DNA of 64,000 nucleotides from an uncultured Chloroflexus sp. (GTDB taxonomy: Bacteria > Chloroflexota > Chloroflexia > Chloroflexales > Chloroflexaceae), in the NCBI RefSeq assembly GCF_937951745.1, contig NZ_CALFBQ010000038.1:1-64000 (forward strand). Reading direction: 5' to 3'. The notes under the pieces are model-generated. The model was not told the origin of the DNA. It made no database searches and saw nothing but the letters and a program-made list of their open reading frames with translations. Below are positions 43,516 through 51,132 of this stretch, piece by piece. How positions within the stretch are numbered: position 1 is the first letter of the stretch; each line of letters begins with the position of its first letter. A program made the position numbers and the translations under genes.

Positions 43516-44637
43516 ATGAAATATCTTGACGAGTTTCGCGATCCTGAGCTGGCCCGCCGCCTGTTCGATCAGATCCGGCGCATTACGACCCGCCACTGGG
43601 CAATTATGGAAGTCTGCGGCGGTCAGACGCACTCGATCATTCGTAACGGAATTGACCAGTTACTGCCGCCCGAAATCGAGCTAATCCACGGCCCCGGCTG
43701 CCCAGTCTGCGTTACGCCGCTCGAAATTATCGACAAGGCACTCGCTATCGCCGCTCAACCCGGCGTGATCTTCTGCTCGTTTGGCGATATGCTGCGTGTC
43801 CCCGGCAGCCGTAAAGACCTCTTTCGCATTAAGAGTGAAGGCGGCGATGTGCGGATTGTCTATTCGCCGCTCGACGCGGTCAAGCTGGCTCAGCAACACC
43901 CTGACCGCCAAGTCGTCTTCTTCGCCATCGGCTTCGAGACCACCGCTCCCGCCAACGCAATGGCGGTCTATCAGGCGGCCCGTCTCGGCCTCAAGAACTT
44001 CTCGATGCTGGTTTCGCACGTACTGGTGCCGCCGGCTATCAGCGCGATTATGGAGTCGCCTACCAACCGCGTCCAAGGCTTCTTGGCCGCCGGCCATGTC
44101 TGTAGCGTGATGGGGACCGACGAGTACCGCCCGCTAGTCGAGAGATACCGCGTGCCCATCGTCGTCACCGGCTTCGAGCCGCTTGACGTACTCGAAGGCA
44201 TTCGCCGCGTCATTCTCCAGCTTGAGCAGGGTCGCGCCGAACTCGACAACGCCTACGAACGAGCGGTTCGCCCCGAAGGCAATGTTGCCGCCAAACAGAT
44301 GCTGGCCGATGTCTTCACCGTCACCGACCGGGCATGGCGCGGGATCGGCGTCATTCCGCACAGCGGCTGGCGACTAAGCGACCGCTACGCCGAGTTTGAC
44401 GCCGAGCGTCGCTTTGACGTGCGCGACATCCAGACCGCTGAGTCGACTCTCTGCCGCAGCGGCGAGGTGTTGCAAGGTCTGCTCAAACCCAACCAATGCC
44501 CGGCTTTCGGCAAAGAATGCACCCCGCGCACTCCGCTCGGCGCAACGATGGTGTCGAGCGAAGGCGCATGCGCAGCGTATTATCAGTATGGCCGGTTTGT
44601 GCCGGCAAACACGATTGGCGTGGCATCGCCTCATTAA
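43516..44637 (+). CDS. hypD: Hydrogenase maturation protein HypD
   Basis: A 373-residue Fe-S protein that, with HypC and HypE, assembles the Fe(CN)2CO group. Signature motifs are [12 protein letters not shown] (about residues 32-43), [11 protein letters not shown] (about 65-75), [14 protein letters not shown] and the C-terminal cluster-binding block with Cys in [14 protein letters not shown] and [13 protein letters not shown]. The Cys set for the [4Fe-4S] cluster and the thiol redox pair appears complete. The ATG at 43516 is chosen over a TTG at 43498. It is 38 bases ahead of hypE. Confidence 0.94.
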   Translation: MKYLDEFRDPELARRLFDQIRRITTRHWAIMEVCGGQTHSIIRNGIDQLLPPEIELIHGPGCPVCVTPLEIIDKALAIAAQPGVIFCSFGDMLRVPGSRKDLFRIKSEGGDVRIVYSPLDAVKLAQQHPDRQVVFFAIGFETTAPANAMAVYQAARLGLKNFSMLVSHVLVPPAISAIMESPTNRVQGFLAAGHVCSVMGTDEYRPLVERYRVPIVVTGFEPLDVLEGIRRVILQLEQGRAELDNAYERAVRPEGNVAAKQMLADVFTVTDRAWRGIGVIPHSGWRLSDRYAEFDAERRFDVRDIQTAESTLCRSGEVLQGLLKPNQCPAFGKECTPRTPLGATMVSSEGACAAYYQYGRFVPANTIGVASPH

Positions 44638-44675
44638 GACGCAAAGCAAGCAATGTATGTTAAGAATGACACCCT

Positions 44676-45731
44676 ATGACCGCACCACTCGACTTTAGCA
44701 ACTGGGTCTGTCCGGCGCCATTGCGCGACTATCCGGCCATCGTGATGGGTCACGGCGCCGGCGGCAAGCTCTCGGCTGAACTGATTAACCATCTCTTCCT
44801 GCCTGCGTTCGGCGGCCCGCGCGGCCCCCTCGCCGACGCTGCCCGCATCGAGATCGGCAGCGCGCGGCTGGCCATCTCTACCGATAGCTTCGTCGTGCGT
44901 CCGCTCTTCTTCCCCGGCGGCAATATTGGCGAACTGGCCGTCAACGGCACCATCAACGATATTGCCATGATGGGAGCACAGCCGCTCGGGTTGACCGCCA
45001 GCTTCATTCTCGAAGAGGGTATGCCGCTCGACCAACTCGGTGTGATTGCCGAGAGCATGGGTCGCGCTGCCCAGCAGGCCGGCGTCACCCTCATCGCTGG
45101 CGACACCAAGGTGGTTGATCGCGGTCACGGTGATGGCGTGTTCATTACCACCACTGGCTTTGGCCTGATCCCGGCAGGCGTGAATATCGGCCCTGAGCAA
45201 GCCCACCCCGGCGACGCGATTATCGTCAGCGGGCCGATTGGCCTGCACGGTGTCGCCATCCTCAGCGTGCGCGAAGGGATCGAATTCGGCGCGCCGGTCG
45301 TCTCTGACACTGCCGCGCTGCATGGCCTCGTCAGCGCAATGCTTGCCAGCGGCGCCCGCATCCACACCCTACGCGACCCCACTCGTGGCGGCGTCGCCGC
45401 TGCACTCAACGAGATCGCTGCCGATGCCCAGATCGGCATCGAAATCGTCGAGCGTGATGTTCCAGTGCCACCTACTGTCCAAGCCGCTTGCGAACTGCTC
45501 GGCATGGATCCGCTCCACATCGCCAACGAAGGCAAACTCATTGCCTTCGTCGAGCGCGACGACGCCGATCGCTTGCTAGCCGCCATGCGCTCCCACCCGC
45601 TAGGCCGCGATGCCGCCCTGATCGGCTACGCCACCGCCGATCACCCCGGCGTGGTCGTGGCTCGCACTAGCATTGGTGGGATGCGCGTGGTTGACACCCT
45701 TGTCGGCGAACAATTGCCGCGTATTTGTTAA
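44676..45731 (+). CDS. hypE: Hydrogenase maturation protein HypE
   Basis: A 351-residue PurM-like dehydratase that converts the HypF-made C-terminal thiocarboxamide to thiocyanate and hands it to HypCD. It has HGAGGKLSAELINHLF (residues 26-41), STDSFVVRPLFFPGGNIG, LAVNGTINDIAMMGA and VIAGDTKVVDRGHGDGVFIT-type motifs. The protein ends PRIC, the obligatory C-terminal Cys that is modified. It is the last gene of the hydrogenase operon. The gap before it (44638-44675) has one GACGCAAAG word. Confidence 0.94.
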   Translation: MTAPLDFSNWVCPAPLRDYPAIVMGHGAGGKLSAELINHLFLPAFGGPRGPLADAARIEIGSARLAISTDSFVVRPLFFPGGNIGELAVNGTINDIAMMGAQPLGLTASFILEEGMPLDQLGVIAESMGRAAQQAGVTLIAGDTKVVDRGHGDGVFITTTGFGLIPAGVNIGPEQAHPGDAIIVSGPIGLHGVAILSVREGIEFGAPVVSDTAALHGLVSAMLASGARIHTLRDPTRGGVAAALNEIAADAQIGIEIVERDVPVPPTVQAACELLGMDPLHIANEGKLIAFVERDDADRLLAAMRSHPLGRDAALIGYATADHPGVVVARTSIGGMRVVDTLVGEQLPRIC

Positions 45732-45905
45732 AGACGCAAAGAGGCAAAGGTCGCGAAGGTCGCAGAGATGGGAGTGAATGGTGGGGCAAGCGCGCTTATT
45801 GGCCTCCCCACAAAAACCTTCGCGCCTTTGCGTTTACCCAACCCTTGCGTTCCTCGCAGAGCCAGACAGCCGTCCAGCTCTGCGTCTCTGCCCTCTCTGC
45901 GCCTT
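45732..45905. repeat. GCGCAAAGG repeat array after hypE
   Basis: AAGACGCAAAGAGGCAAAGG and neighbours (45731-45765) face CTTCGCGCCTTTGCGTTTACC, CTTGCGTTCCTCGCAGAG and CTCTGCGCCTTTTTTT (45822-45910). The final arm ends in T7, so this copy may also terminate the hydrogenase operon. Confidence 0.6.
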
Positions 45906-45912
45906 TTTTTGC

Positions 45913-45918
45913 TATAAT
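45913..45918 (+). promoter_or_regulatory. Candidate -10 box for leuS
   Basis: A perfect TATAAT 45 bases upstream of the small leader frame and 136 bases upstream of leuS. No good -35 is seen at the expected distance, so it may be an extended or activator-dependent promoter. No T-box (AGGGTGGTACCGCG-type) sequence is present. Confidence 0.5.
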
Positions 45919-45962
45919 GCAGCAAGATGCTTCGCTTTTGCACCGTGAAAGGAGGTGAGCGC

Positions 45963-46088
45963 ATGGCCGACCCTAGCCTCGATGGCCTTAGTGATGGCCC
46001 AATTGACGATTTGATCCGTTTTCGCATGCTCACCTCAAGAGGTATTGAATCGTATGAGCGACACCAAAACCGACAAGACTCAGATTGA
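45963..46088 (+). CDS. Possible 41-aa leader/small protein overlapping leuS
   Basis: An ATG at 45963 follows AAAGGAGGTGAGCGC, one of the strongest ribosome sites in the window. The frame encodes 41 residues opening MADPSLDGLSDGPIDDLI and containing RFRMLTSRGIESYER, then overlaps the first 35 bases of leuS in another frame before stopping at 46086-46088. leuS itself has only AAGAGG about 11 bases before its ATG. It may be a short protein whose translation is coupled to leuS, or the ribosome site may be used in some other way. It is not Leu-rich (four Leu), so classical attenuation is unlikely. No family recognised. Confidence 0.4.
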   Translation: MADPSLDGLSDGPIDDLIRFRMLTSRGIESYERHQNRQDSD

Positions 46089-49056
46089 ACGCTACGATCC
46101 CGCCGCGATCGAGGCCAAGTGGCAGACCAAGTGGGCCGCCGACCAGCTCTACCGCACCCCGCCGATCGATCCCGCCAAACCAAAGTATTACGTGCTCGAT
46201 TTCTACCCCTACCCCAGCGGCGATGGCCTCAGCGTTGGCCACTGTCGTAATTATGTGCCCACCGATGTAGTGGCTCGCTACTATCGCATGCGCGGCTACA
46301 ATGTGCTGCACCCAATGGGGTGGGATGCCTTCGGCTTGCCGACCGAGAATGCGGCGATTAAGACCAAAACCAACCCCGCCGTACTCACCCGCCGCTACAG
46401 CGCCAATTACAAGCGCCAGATGAATATGCTCGGCCTGAGCTACGATTGGGATCGCGAGATTACCTCCTCTGAACCCGATTATTACCACTGGACGCAGTGG
46501 ATTTTCTTGCGCCTGTACCAGTCGTGGTATGACCGCCGAATCGACAAAGCTCGTCCGATCAGCGAGCTGGAAGTGGAATTGGCCGAGTATGGCACTAGCC
46601 GGCTCGATCTGGCCTTGACCGATCCGCAGGTGACGGCAGAGGAGTGGCGCAATGCGACACCGCTGCAACGCCAAGAGATTTTGCGCCGTTTTCGCTTGGC
46701 CTATCGCGGCGAAGCGGTGGTGAATTGGGATCCGGTCGATAAGACGGTGCTCGCCAACGAAGAGGTACTGCCCGATGGCACCGCGTGGCGGAGTGGCGCA
46801 AAAGTTGAACGCAAGGTGCTCAAGCAGTGGTTCTTCCGCATCACCGCTTACGCTGACCGACTCGACCGCGATCTGGATACGGTTGATTGGCCGGAACGCA
46901 TCGTCACTATGCAGCGGAACTGGATCGGGCGCTCACGCGGCGCCGAGGTCGTCTTCCACACCGAGGCCGGCGATCCGATTATCGTCTTCACCACTCGCCC
47001 CGACACGCTGTGGGGAGCAACCTTCATGGTGCTCTCGCCTGAGCACCCGCTAGTAGCGAAGGTGACAACCACAGCGCAACGCGCGCAGGTTGAGGCGTAT
47101 GTCGAACAGGCTCGCCAACGTCCGACCACGACCGCTGTCGCCGAAGAAAAGGAGAAGACTGGCGTCTGGACAGGTGGCTATGCGATTAATCCGGTCAACG
47201 GTGCGCGGATTCCGATCTGGATTGCTGATTATGTCTTGATGGGGTACGGTACCGGTGCGATTATGGCAGTGCCCGCTCACGACGAGCGTGACTTCGCTTT
47301 TGCGCTGAAGTACGATCTGCCGATCATTCCGGTTATTAGCCGTCCCGATAACGCTGCTCGCTCGCTATTGCGCGCCGAAACCGTAGCTGCCGATACGGCT
47401 GATGCTTTGCGCGCCGCTAATTTTACTGTCACGACCCAAGATGATGGTGATCTGTTGGTTGAGCTGTCCGGCGATCGAGCGCGTGAGTACGCCGCCATTG
47501 TGCAGCCACGTTTGAGCAATGGCTGGACGGAAGTAGCCGGGTCGGGTTGGCTGTTTATCTTCCCCGATGCAGTGTTCGAGCTTGACTCAATCGCTGCCGA
47601 TGAGCATATTACGACGCGCCTGCGTGCCGCAACCGGCAACGCTGAGATTCCGTCGGCCATGGCCTATCTGCACTCGATTCCCGTCTATCGCGACCTGATC
47701 TACCACGATGATCTCGGCACGCCGATCCACTCTGGCCCGATCAACGGCATATCCGCCGATCAAGCTATCGAGCAGACGATTGCCTATCTCGAACAGCAGG
47801 GCATTGGCAAAGGCCGCACCAACTACAAGATGCGCGACTGGTTGATCAGCCGCCAGCGCTATTGGGGCACGCCGATCCCGATTATCCACCGCGAAGACGG
47901 GTTGGAAATCGCGCTCAGCGATGATGAGTTGCCGCTCACGTTACCCAACGTCGAGAGCTATGAACCGACGGCGACCGGCGAGTCGCCGCTGGCCTTGATC
48001 GATGACTGGGTGAATGTGACCCTGCCCGACGGCAGCCGGGGCCGGCGCGAGACCGATACCATGGGTACGTTCGCCTGTTCATCGTGGTACTTCCTGCGCT
48101 TCGCCGACAACCACAACGACAAGGCACTAGCCAGCCCTGAAGCGCTCGACTATTGGTTACCGGTTGATATGTACGTTGGCGGAGCTGAGCACGCCGTCAT
48201 GCACCTGCTCTACGCCCGCTTCTGGACGAAAGTGCTCTACGATCTGGGAGTGGTCAAGTTCTTTGAACCATTCACCTGCTTGCGCAATCAGGGCCTCATT
48301 CTGGCCCCGGCGCGCGAGGTCAATGGCCAGATCATCATCGAGAAGATGTCGAAGTCAAAGGGCAATGTTATTACTCCCGACGAAGTAGTGGCCGAGCACG
48401 GTGCTGATGCGCTGCGCGGCTACGAGGCCTTCATCTCTGACTTCGAGCTGTCGGTGCCGTGGAACACTGACGGCGTGCCCGGTGTCAAGCGCTGGCTCGA
48501 CCGGGTGTGGCGGATTGCGCTCTATCCCTCCGCGGAACGCGGCCAGAGTAACGCTACGATGAGCGAGCGCCAGTTGCGGCGCGTCGCCCACCAGACCATC
48601 CAGCGCGTCGAGAATGACATCTTGAACTTTAAGTTCAACACTATGGTCGCTGCGCTGATGGAGTTTACCAATGCGCTTTACCGCGCGCGCGACGCTGGCT
48701 TGGCCGGCACCCCGGCATGGAATGAGGCAATCGAGATCCTACTCTTGCTGATGGCGCCAATCACGCCACACATTGCTGAAGAGTTGTGGGCACGGCTCGG
48801 CAAACCCTACAGCATCCATCAGCAGCACTGGCCGGTCGCCGATCCCGCCGCCGCTGCCGAGGAAGAGGTCGAAATCGTCTTTCAAGTCAATGGCAAGGTA
48901 CGTGGGAAATTGACCGTGCCGGTTGAGATTGACGAAGCGCAGTTGCGTGAATTGGCGCTGAAGAACGAGCGGGTACAGCAGTTTATCAACGGTAAACCGA
49001 TCCGGAATGTTGTTGTGGTACCCGGTCGGTTGGTCAATGTGGTCGTTGGCTCGTGA
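46054..49056 (+). CDS. leuS: Leucyl-tRNA synthetase
   Basis: A 1000-residue class I synthetase charging tRNA-Leu. The HIGH-type motif is YPSGDGLSVGHCRNY (about residues 51-65), followed by HPMGWDAFGLPTEN; the KMSKS motif is EKMSKSKGNV (about 765-774). The editing domain has TTRPDTLWGATFMVL and MAVPAHDERD. It is roughly 130 residues longer than common bacterial LeuRS; most of the excess is an insertion at about residues 430-550, between PIIPVISRPDN and HSGPINGIS, where typical proteins have a short loop. The C-terminal tRNA-binding domain is complete. The ATG at 46054 overlaps a small upstream frame. Confidence 0.95.
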   Translation: MSDTKTDKTQIERYDPAAIEAKWQTKWAADQLYRTPPIDPAKPKYYVLDFYPYPSGDGLSVGHCRNYVPTDVVARYYRMRGYNVLHPMGWDAFGLPTENAAIKTKTNPAVLTRRYSANYKRQMNMLGLSYDWDREITSSEPDYYHWTQWIFLRLYQSWYDRRIDKARPISELEVELAEYGTSRLDLALTDPQVTAEEWRNATPLQRQEILRRFRLAYRGEAVVNWDPVDKTVLANEEVLPDGTAWRSGAKVERKVLKQWFFRITAYADRLDRDLDTVDWPERIVTMQRNWIGRSRGAEVVFHTEAGDPIIVFTTRPDTLWGATFMVLSPEHPLVAKVTTTAQRAQVEAYVEQARQRPTTTAVAEEKEKTGVWTGGYAINPVNGARIPIWIADYVLMGYGTGAIMAVPAHDERDFAFALKYDLPIIPVISRPDNAARSLLRAETVAADTADALRAANFTVTTQDDGDLLVELSGDRAREYAAIVQPRLSNGWTEVAGSGWLFIFPDAVFELDSIAADEHITTRLRAATGNAEIPSAMAYLHSIPVYRDLIYHDDLGTPIHSGPINGISADQAIEQTIAYLEQQGIGKGRTNYKMRDWLISRQRYWGTPIPIIHREDGLEIALSDDELPLTLPNVESYEPTATGESPLALIDDWVNVTLPDGSRGRRETDTMGTFACSSWYFLRFADNHNDKALASPEALDYWLPVDMYVGGAEHAVMHLLYARFWTKVLYDLGVVKFFEPFTCLRNQGLILAPAREVNGQIIIEKMSKSKGNVITPDEVVAEHGADALRGYEAFISDFELSVPWNTDGVPGVKRWLDRVWRIALYPSAERGQSNATMSERQLRRVAHQTIQRVENDILNFKFNTMVAALMEFTNALYRARDAGLAGTPAWNEAIEILLLLMAPITPHIAEELWARLGKPYSIHQQHWPVADPAAAAEEEVEIVFQVNGKVRGKLTVPVEIDEAQLRELALKNERVQQFINGKPIRNVVVVPGRLVNVVVGS

Positions 49057-49085
49057 CGGTAGAGAGTTATCACTTGCCTGAGATC

Positions 49086-49114
49086 GTAGGGACGGGGTTT
49101 CAAACCCGTCCCTA
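49086..49114. repeat. GTAGGGACGGG palindrome after leuS
   Basis: TAGGGACGGG-GTTT and AAACCCGTCCCTA form a 13-bp stem with one bulged G and a one-base centre, 30 bases after the leuS stop. It belongs to the same family as 21026-21054 and could end leuS transcription, although only TAATG follows rather than a T-run. Confidence 0.65.
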
Positions 49115-49162
49115 TAATGACTGGTGTAAACCGAATTATTTGTCACAACCACATCAAATACC

Positions 49163-49588
49163 ATGCGTATCCCGCCAATCCTAACCCACCGTCTCATCCG
49201 CGCCTACCTCGTTATTGCGCTTGGCGCAGTGCTCTTTGCTCTCCGCCGGGTCTTTTTGCCGACATTCTTTGAATTGCAAGGGGTCATGTTTGATATTGCC
49301 GTGCCGTCGGCGCTCAACAGTTGCCACAACCGTCCGGCACTCAATACGTGCAGCGATGCGGTGATTGTGGTACTCACAGTGTTTGGTGTCATAGCAGCGG
49401 TCGGCTGGGGCAATCTGGCCATGACCGTCTTCGCCCTAATTCTCGCTATCCCGCCGCTCGCGCTCTACTTTGCGCTCAGCCCAATCTGGCCGCCACTGAT
49501 TGCCTTGGCCTTCATCCCGATTGCGCTTGAGCTTGGATTGTGGTTCCTCTTCCCGCGCCAACCCGATCAGCCGCCCGATCAAGGTTAA
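49163..49588 (+). CDS. Small integral membrane protein of unknown function
   Basis: A 141-residue protein with about four hydrophobic segments (about residues 12-30, 66-82, 84-104 and 108-130) and a short Pro-rich tail QPDQPPDQG. Two Cys lie in a loop between helices (NSCHNRPALNTCSD), possibly a disulfide if this loop is outside. I do not recognise a family. No strong ribosome site precedes the ATG at 49163. Its last 4 bases overlap the end of the convergent Calx-beta protein gene. It is not part of a visible operon. Confidence 0.65.
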   Translation: MRIPPILTHRLIRAYLVIALGAVLFALRRVFLPTFFELQGVMFDIAVPSALNSCHNRPALNTCSDAVIVVLTVFGVIAAVGWGNLAMTVFALILAIPPLALYFALSPIWPPLIALAFIPIALELGLWFLFPRQPDQPPDQG

Positions 49589-51132
49589 TCATCATTGCGA
49601 ATAATCCCAATTGCCCGCACCGTACTGCCCAAGGCGCCACCGATTACCTCATCGAGAATCATCTCAAGAAACTCGTCCGGTTCAGGTGTGTCATCACCGA
49701 TCACTGTCACAATAATGACCGGGTCGGGATCATCTGGCGGAATGATAACCTCACTCGACGTCATAACAACATAATCCTCACCGGGTGTGGCCGAGATTGG
49801 CAACACCCGATAACGTATGCGCAGCGTCCGTTCTCGCTGGGTATTGCTATTGCTTAGGCTGAGACGAAATTCGAGTTGGGTCGTTGTGCCTACTGGCCCT
49901 TCCTGCACTTCAGCCGGGCTAATACTCACACTCGTCACATCGTCATCAATAATCGTCAACACGCGCTCACTTTGTCCGGGAAACAACTCGCCACCACGAA
50001 TACTCGTAAGACGGAAGATGATCGTCTCATCCTCTTCATCAATCGTATCACCGATAATCTCAATCGCAACCGTGCGCGTTGTACCGGCCGGCGACCCGGC
50101 AGGGAAGACCAATATGCCGGTTGCACCCGCCGGTAAACGATAGTCGCGATCAGGCGTTGCCGGATAGGTTGCGCCCGGTACAACTTCATAGGTCACGACC
50201 ACCTCATTGTTGGCAGCTTCGCGCAACTCAACGACGACTTCACGGCTAGTAATCGTTGGCGGATTTCCCTCAATTACTGGTTGGATGACTTGCACCGACA
50301 CTATCGCGACCGGCGTAGGCGTGGGTGTTGCCGTCGGTTCTGATGTGGGCACTGGCGTCACCGTGGGGGTGACGGTCGCCGTGGGGGTGACGGTCGCCGT
50401 GGGGGTGACGGTCGCCGTGGGCGCGAGCGTTGCCGTGGGGGTGACGGTCGCCGTGGGGGTGACGGTCGCCGTGGGCGCGAGCGTCGCCGTGGGGGTGACG
50501 GTCGCTGTCGGTAAGGGTATTGCCATCGCTGATGGCGATGATTGCACTGTTACCGTTGTCGCCAGTGTTGTAAGCGTCAAGCTAGGCCGCACTGCTGGTG
50601 CGGCTGTCGTCACTGTTGGTATCGTCGCCGGTGTTGCCGTTGCGGGTATTGCCGGACTAGGCAGCCCACCAATACCGCTTGCCGTTGGTGTGGGTGTTGG
50701 AGTAAGCCGCGGCAAACTTCCGCCAGCCGGAGGTGGTGTCAAAATAGCAGTGGGCACAAGTGTCGGCGTCACGGTTGGCGACTCCGGATCGATCCGTCCC
50801 AGTGGCGGCGGTACTTCAACAATTGGCGCTGGTGAAAACCGGGTCGCTTGGCTCGTTGGTATCTGCGTGCGGCGCGCAATCTCGGTGGCAACCAGATTGG
50901 GCAAATCGCTGGCCGGCGGTGCAAAGCTGAGATCCGCCGGAAATGGTTCGTAGGCGCTAAATGCACGCGCCGCGCTAATGCTCTTAAACGGCTCATTCGT
51001 TGGGGTGAGGAACCAAAAGACGAGTTGCACCACGCAAATCATCGGCAGCAGCGCGCATAACAACGCTACCACGACCATCCAGCGCAAATAATCGCGTTTA
51101 GCCGGCCACTGGTTATTGCTCAGCGACTGCAC
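49585..51132 (-). CDS. Membrane-anchored Thr/Pro-rich protein with Calx-beta domains
   Basis: A 515-residue protein. One membrane helix (about residues 18-41) precedes a long extracytoplasmic Thr/Pro/Ala-rich stalk (about 110-290) containing eight copies of a TATVTP/TATLAP hexapeptide. Two Calx-beta-like domains close the protein, with DRDYRLPAGATGILVFPAG...DTIDEEDETIIF and GEDYVVMTSSEVIIPP...DTPEPDEFLEMI; the acidic turns suit Ca2+ binding. It looks like a surface stalk or adhesion protein. The start is a GTG at 51132 overlapping the upstream kinase gene by 20 bases, so its product may be made from the sensor-kinase transcript. Confidence 0.8.
   Translation of the reverse strand: MQSLSNNQWPAKRDYLRWMVVVALLCALLPMICVVQLVFWFLTPTNEPFKSISAARAFSAYEPFPADLSFAPPASDLPNLVATEIARRTQIPTSQATRFSPAPIVEVPPPLGRIDPESPTVTPTLVPTAILTPPPAGGSLPRLTPTPTPTASGIGGLPSPAIPATATPATIPTVTTAAPAVRPSLTLTTLATTVTVQSSPSAMAIPLPTATVTPTATLAPTATVTPTATVTPTATLAPTATVTPTATVTPTATVTPTVTPVPTSEPTATPTPTPVAIVSVQVIQPVIEGNPPTITSREVVVELREAANNEVVVTYEVVPGATYPATPDRDYRLPAGATGILVFPAGSPAGTTRTVAIEIIGDTIDEEDETIIFRLTSIRGGELFPGQSERVLTIIDDDVTSVSISPAEVQEGPVGTTTQLEFRLSLSNSNTQRERTLRIRYRVLPISATPGEDYVVMTSSEVIIPPDDPDPVIIVTVIGDDTPEPDEFLEMILDEVIGGALGSTVRAIGIIRNDD
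50361..50504. repeat. 18-bp minisatellite, eight tandem units
   Basis: The unit CCGTGGGGGTGACGGTCG recurs eight times without gaps. Two variants alternate: type A (GGGGGTGACGG) and type B (GGGCGCGAGCG), in plus-strand order A-A-A-B-A-A-B-A. It encodes the hexapeptide repeats of the Calx-beta protein stalk and keeps frame at any copy number. Confidence 0.9.

Noticed and set aside
45732-46053. A T-box riboswitch for leuS
   Set aside because: No AGGGTGGTACCGCG-like T-box core, specifier stem or terminator switch is present in this leader.
50361-50504. Tandem repeats as a CRISPR array
   Set aside because: Units are contiguous without spacers and encode in-frame hexapeptides of a surface protein.
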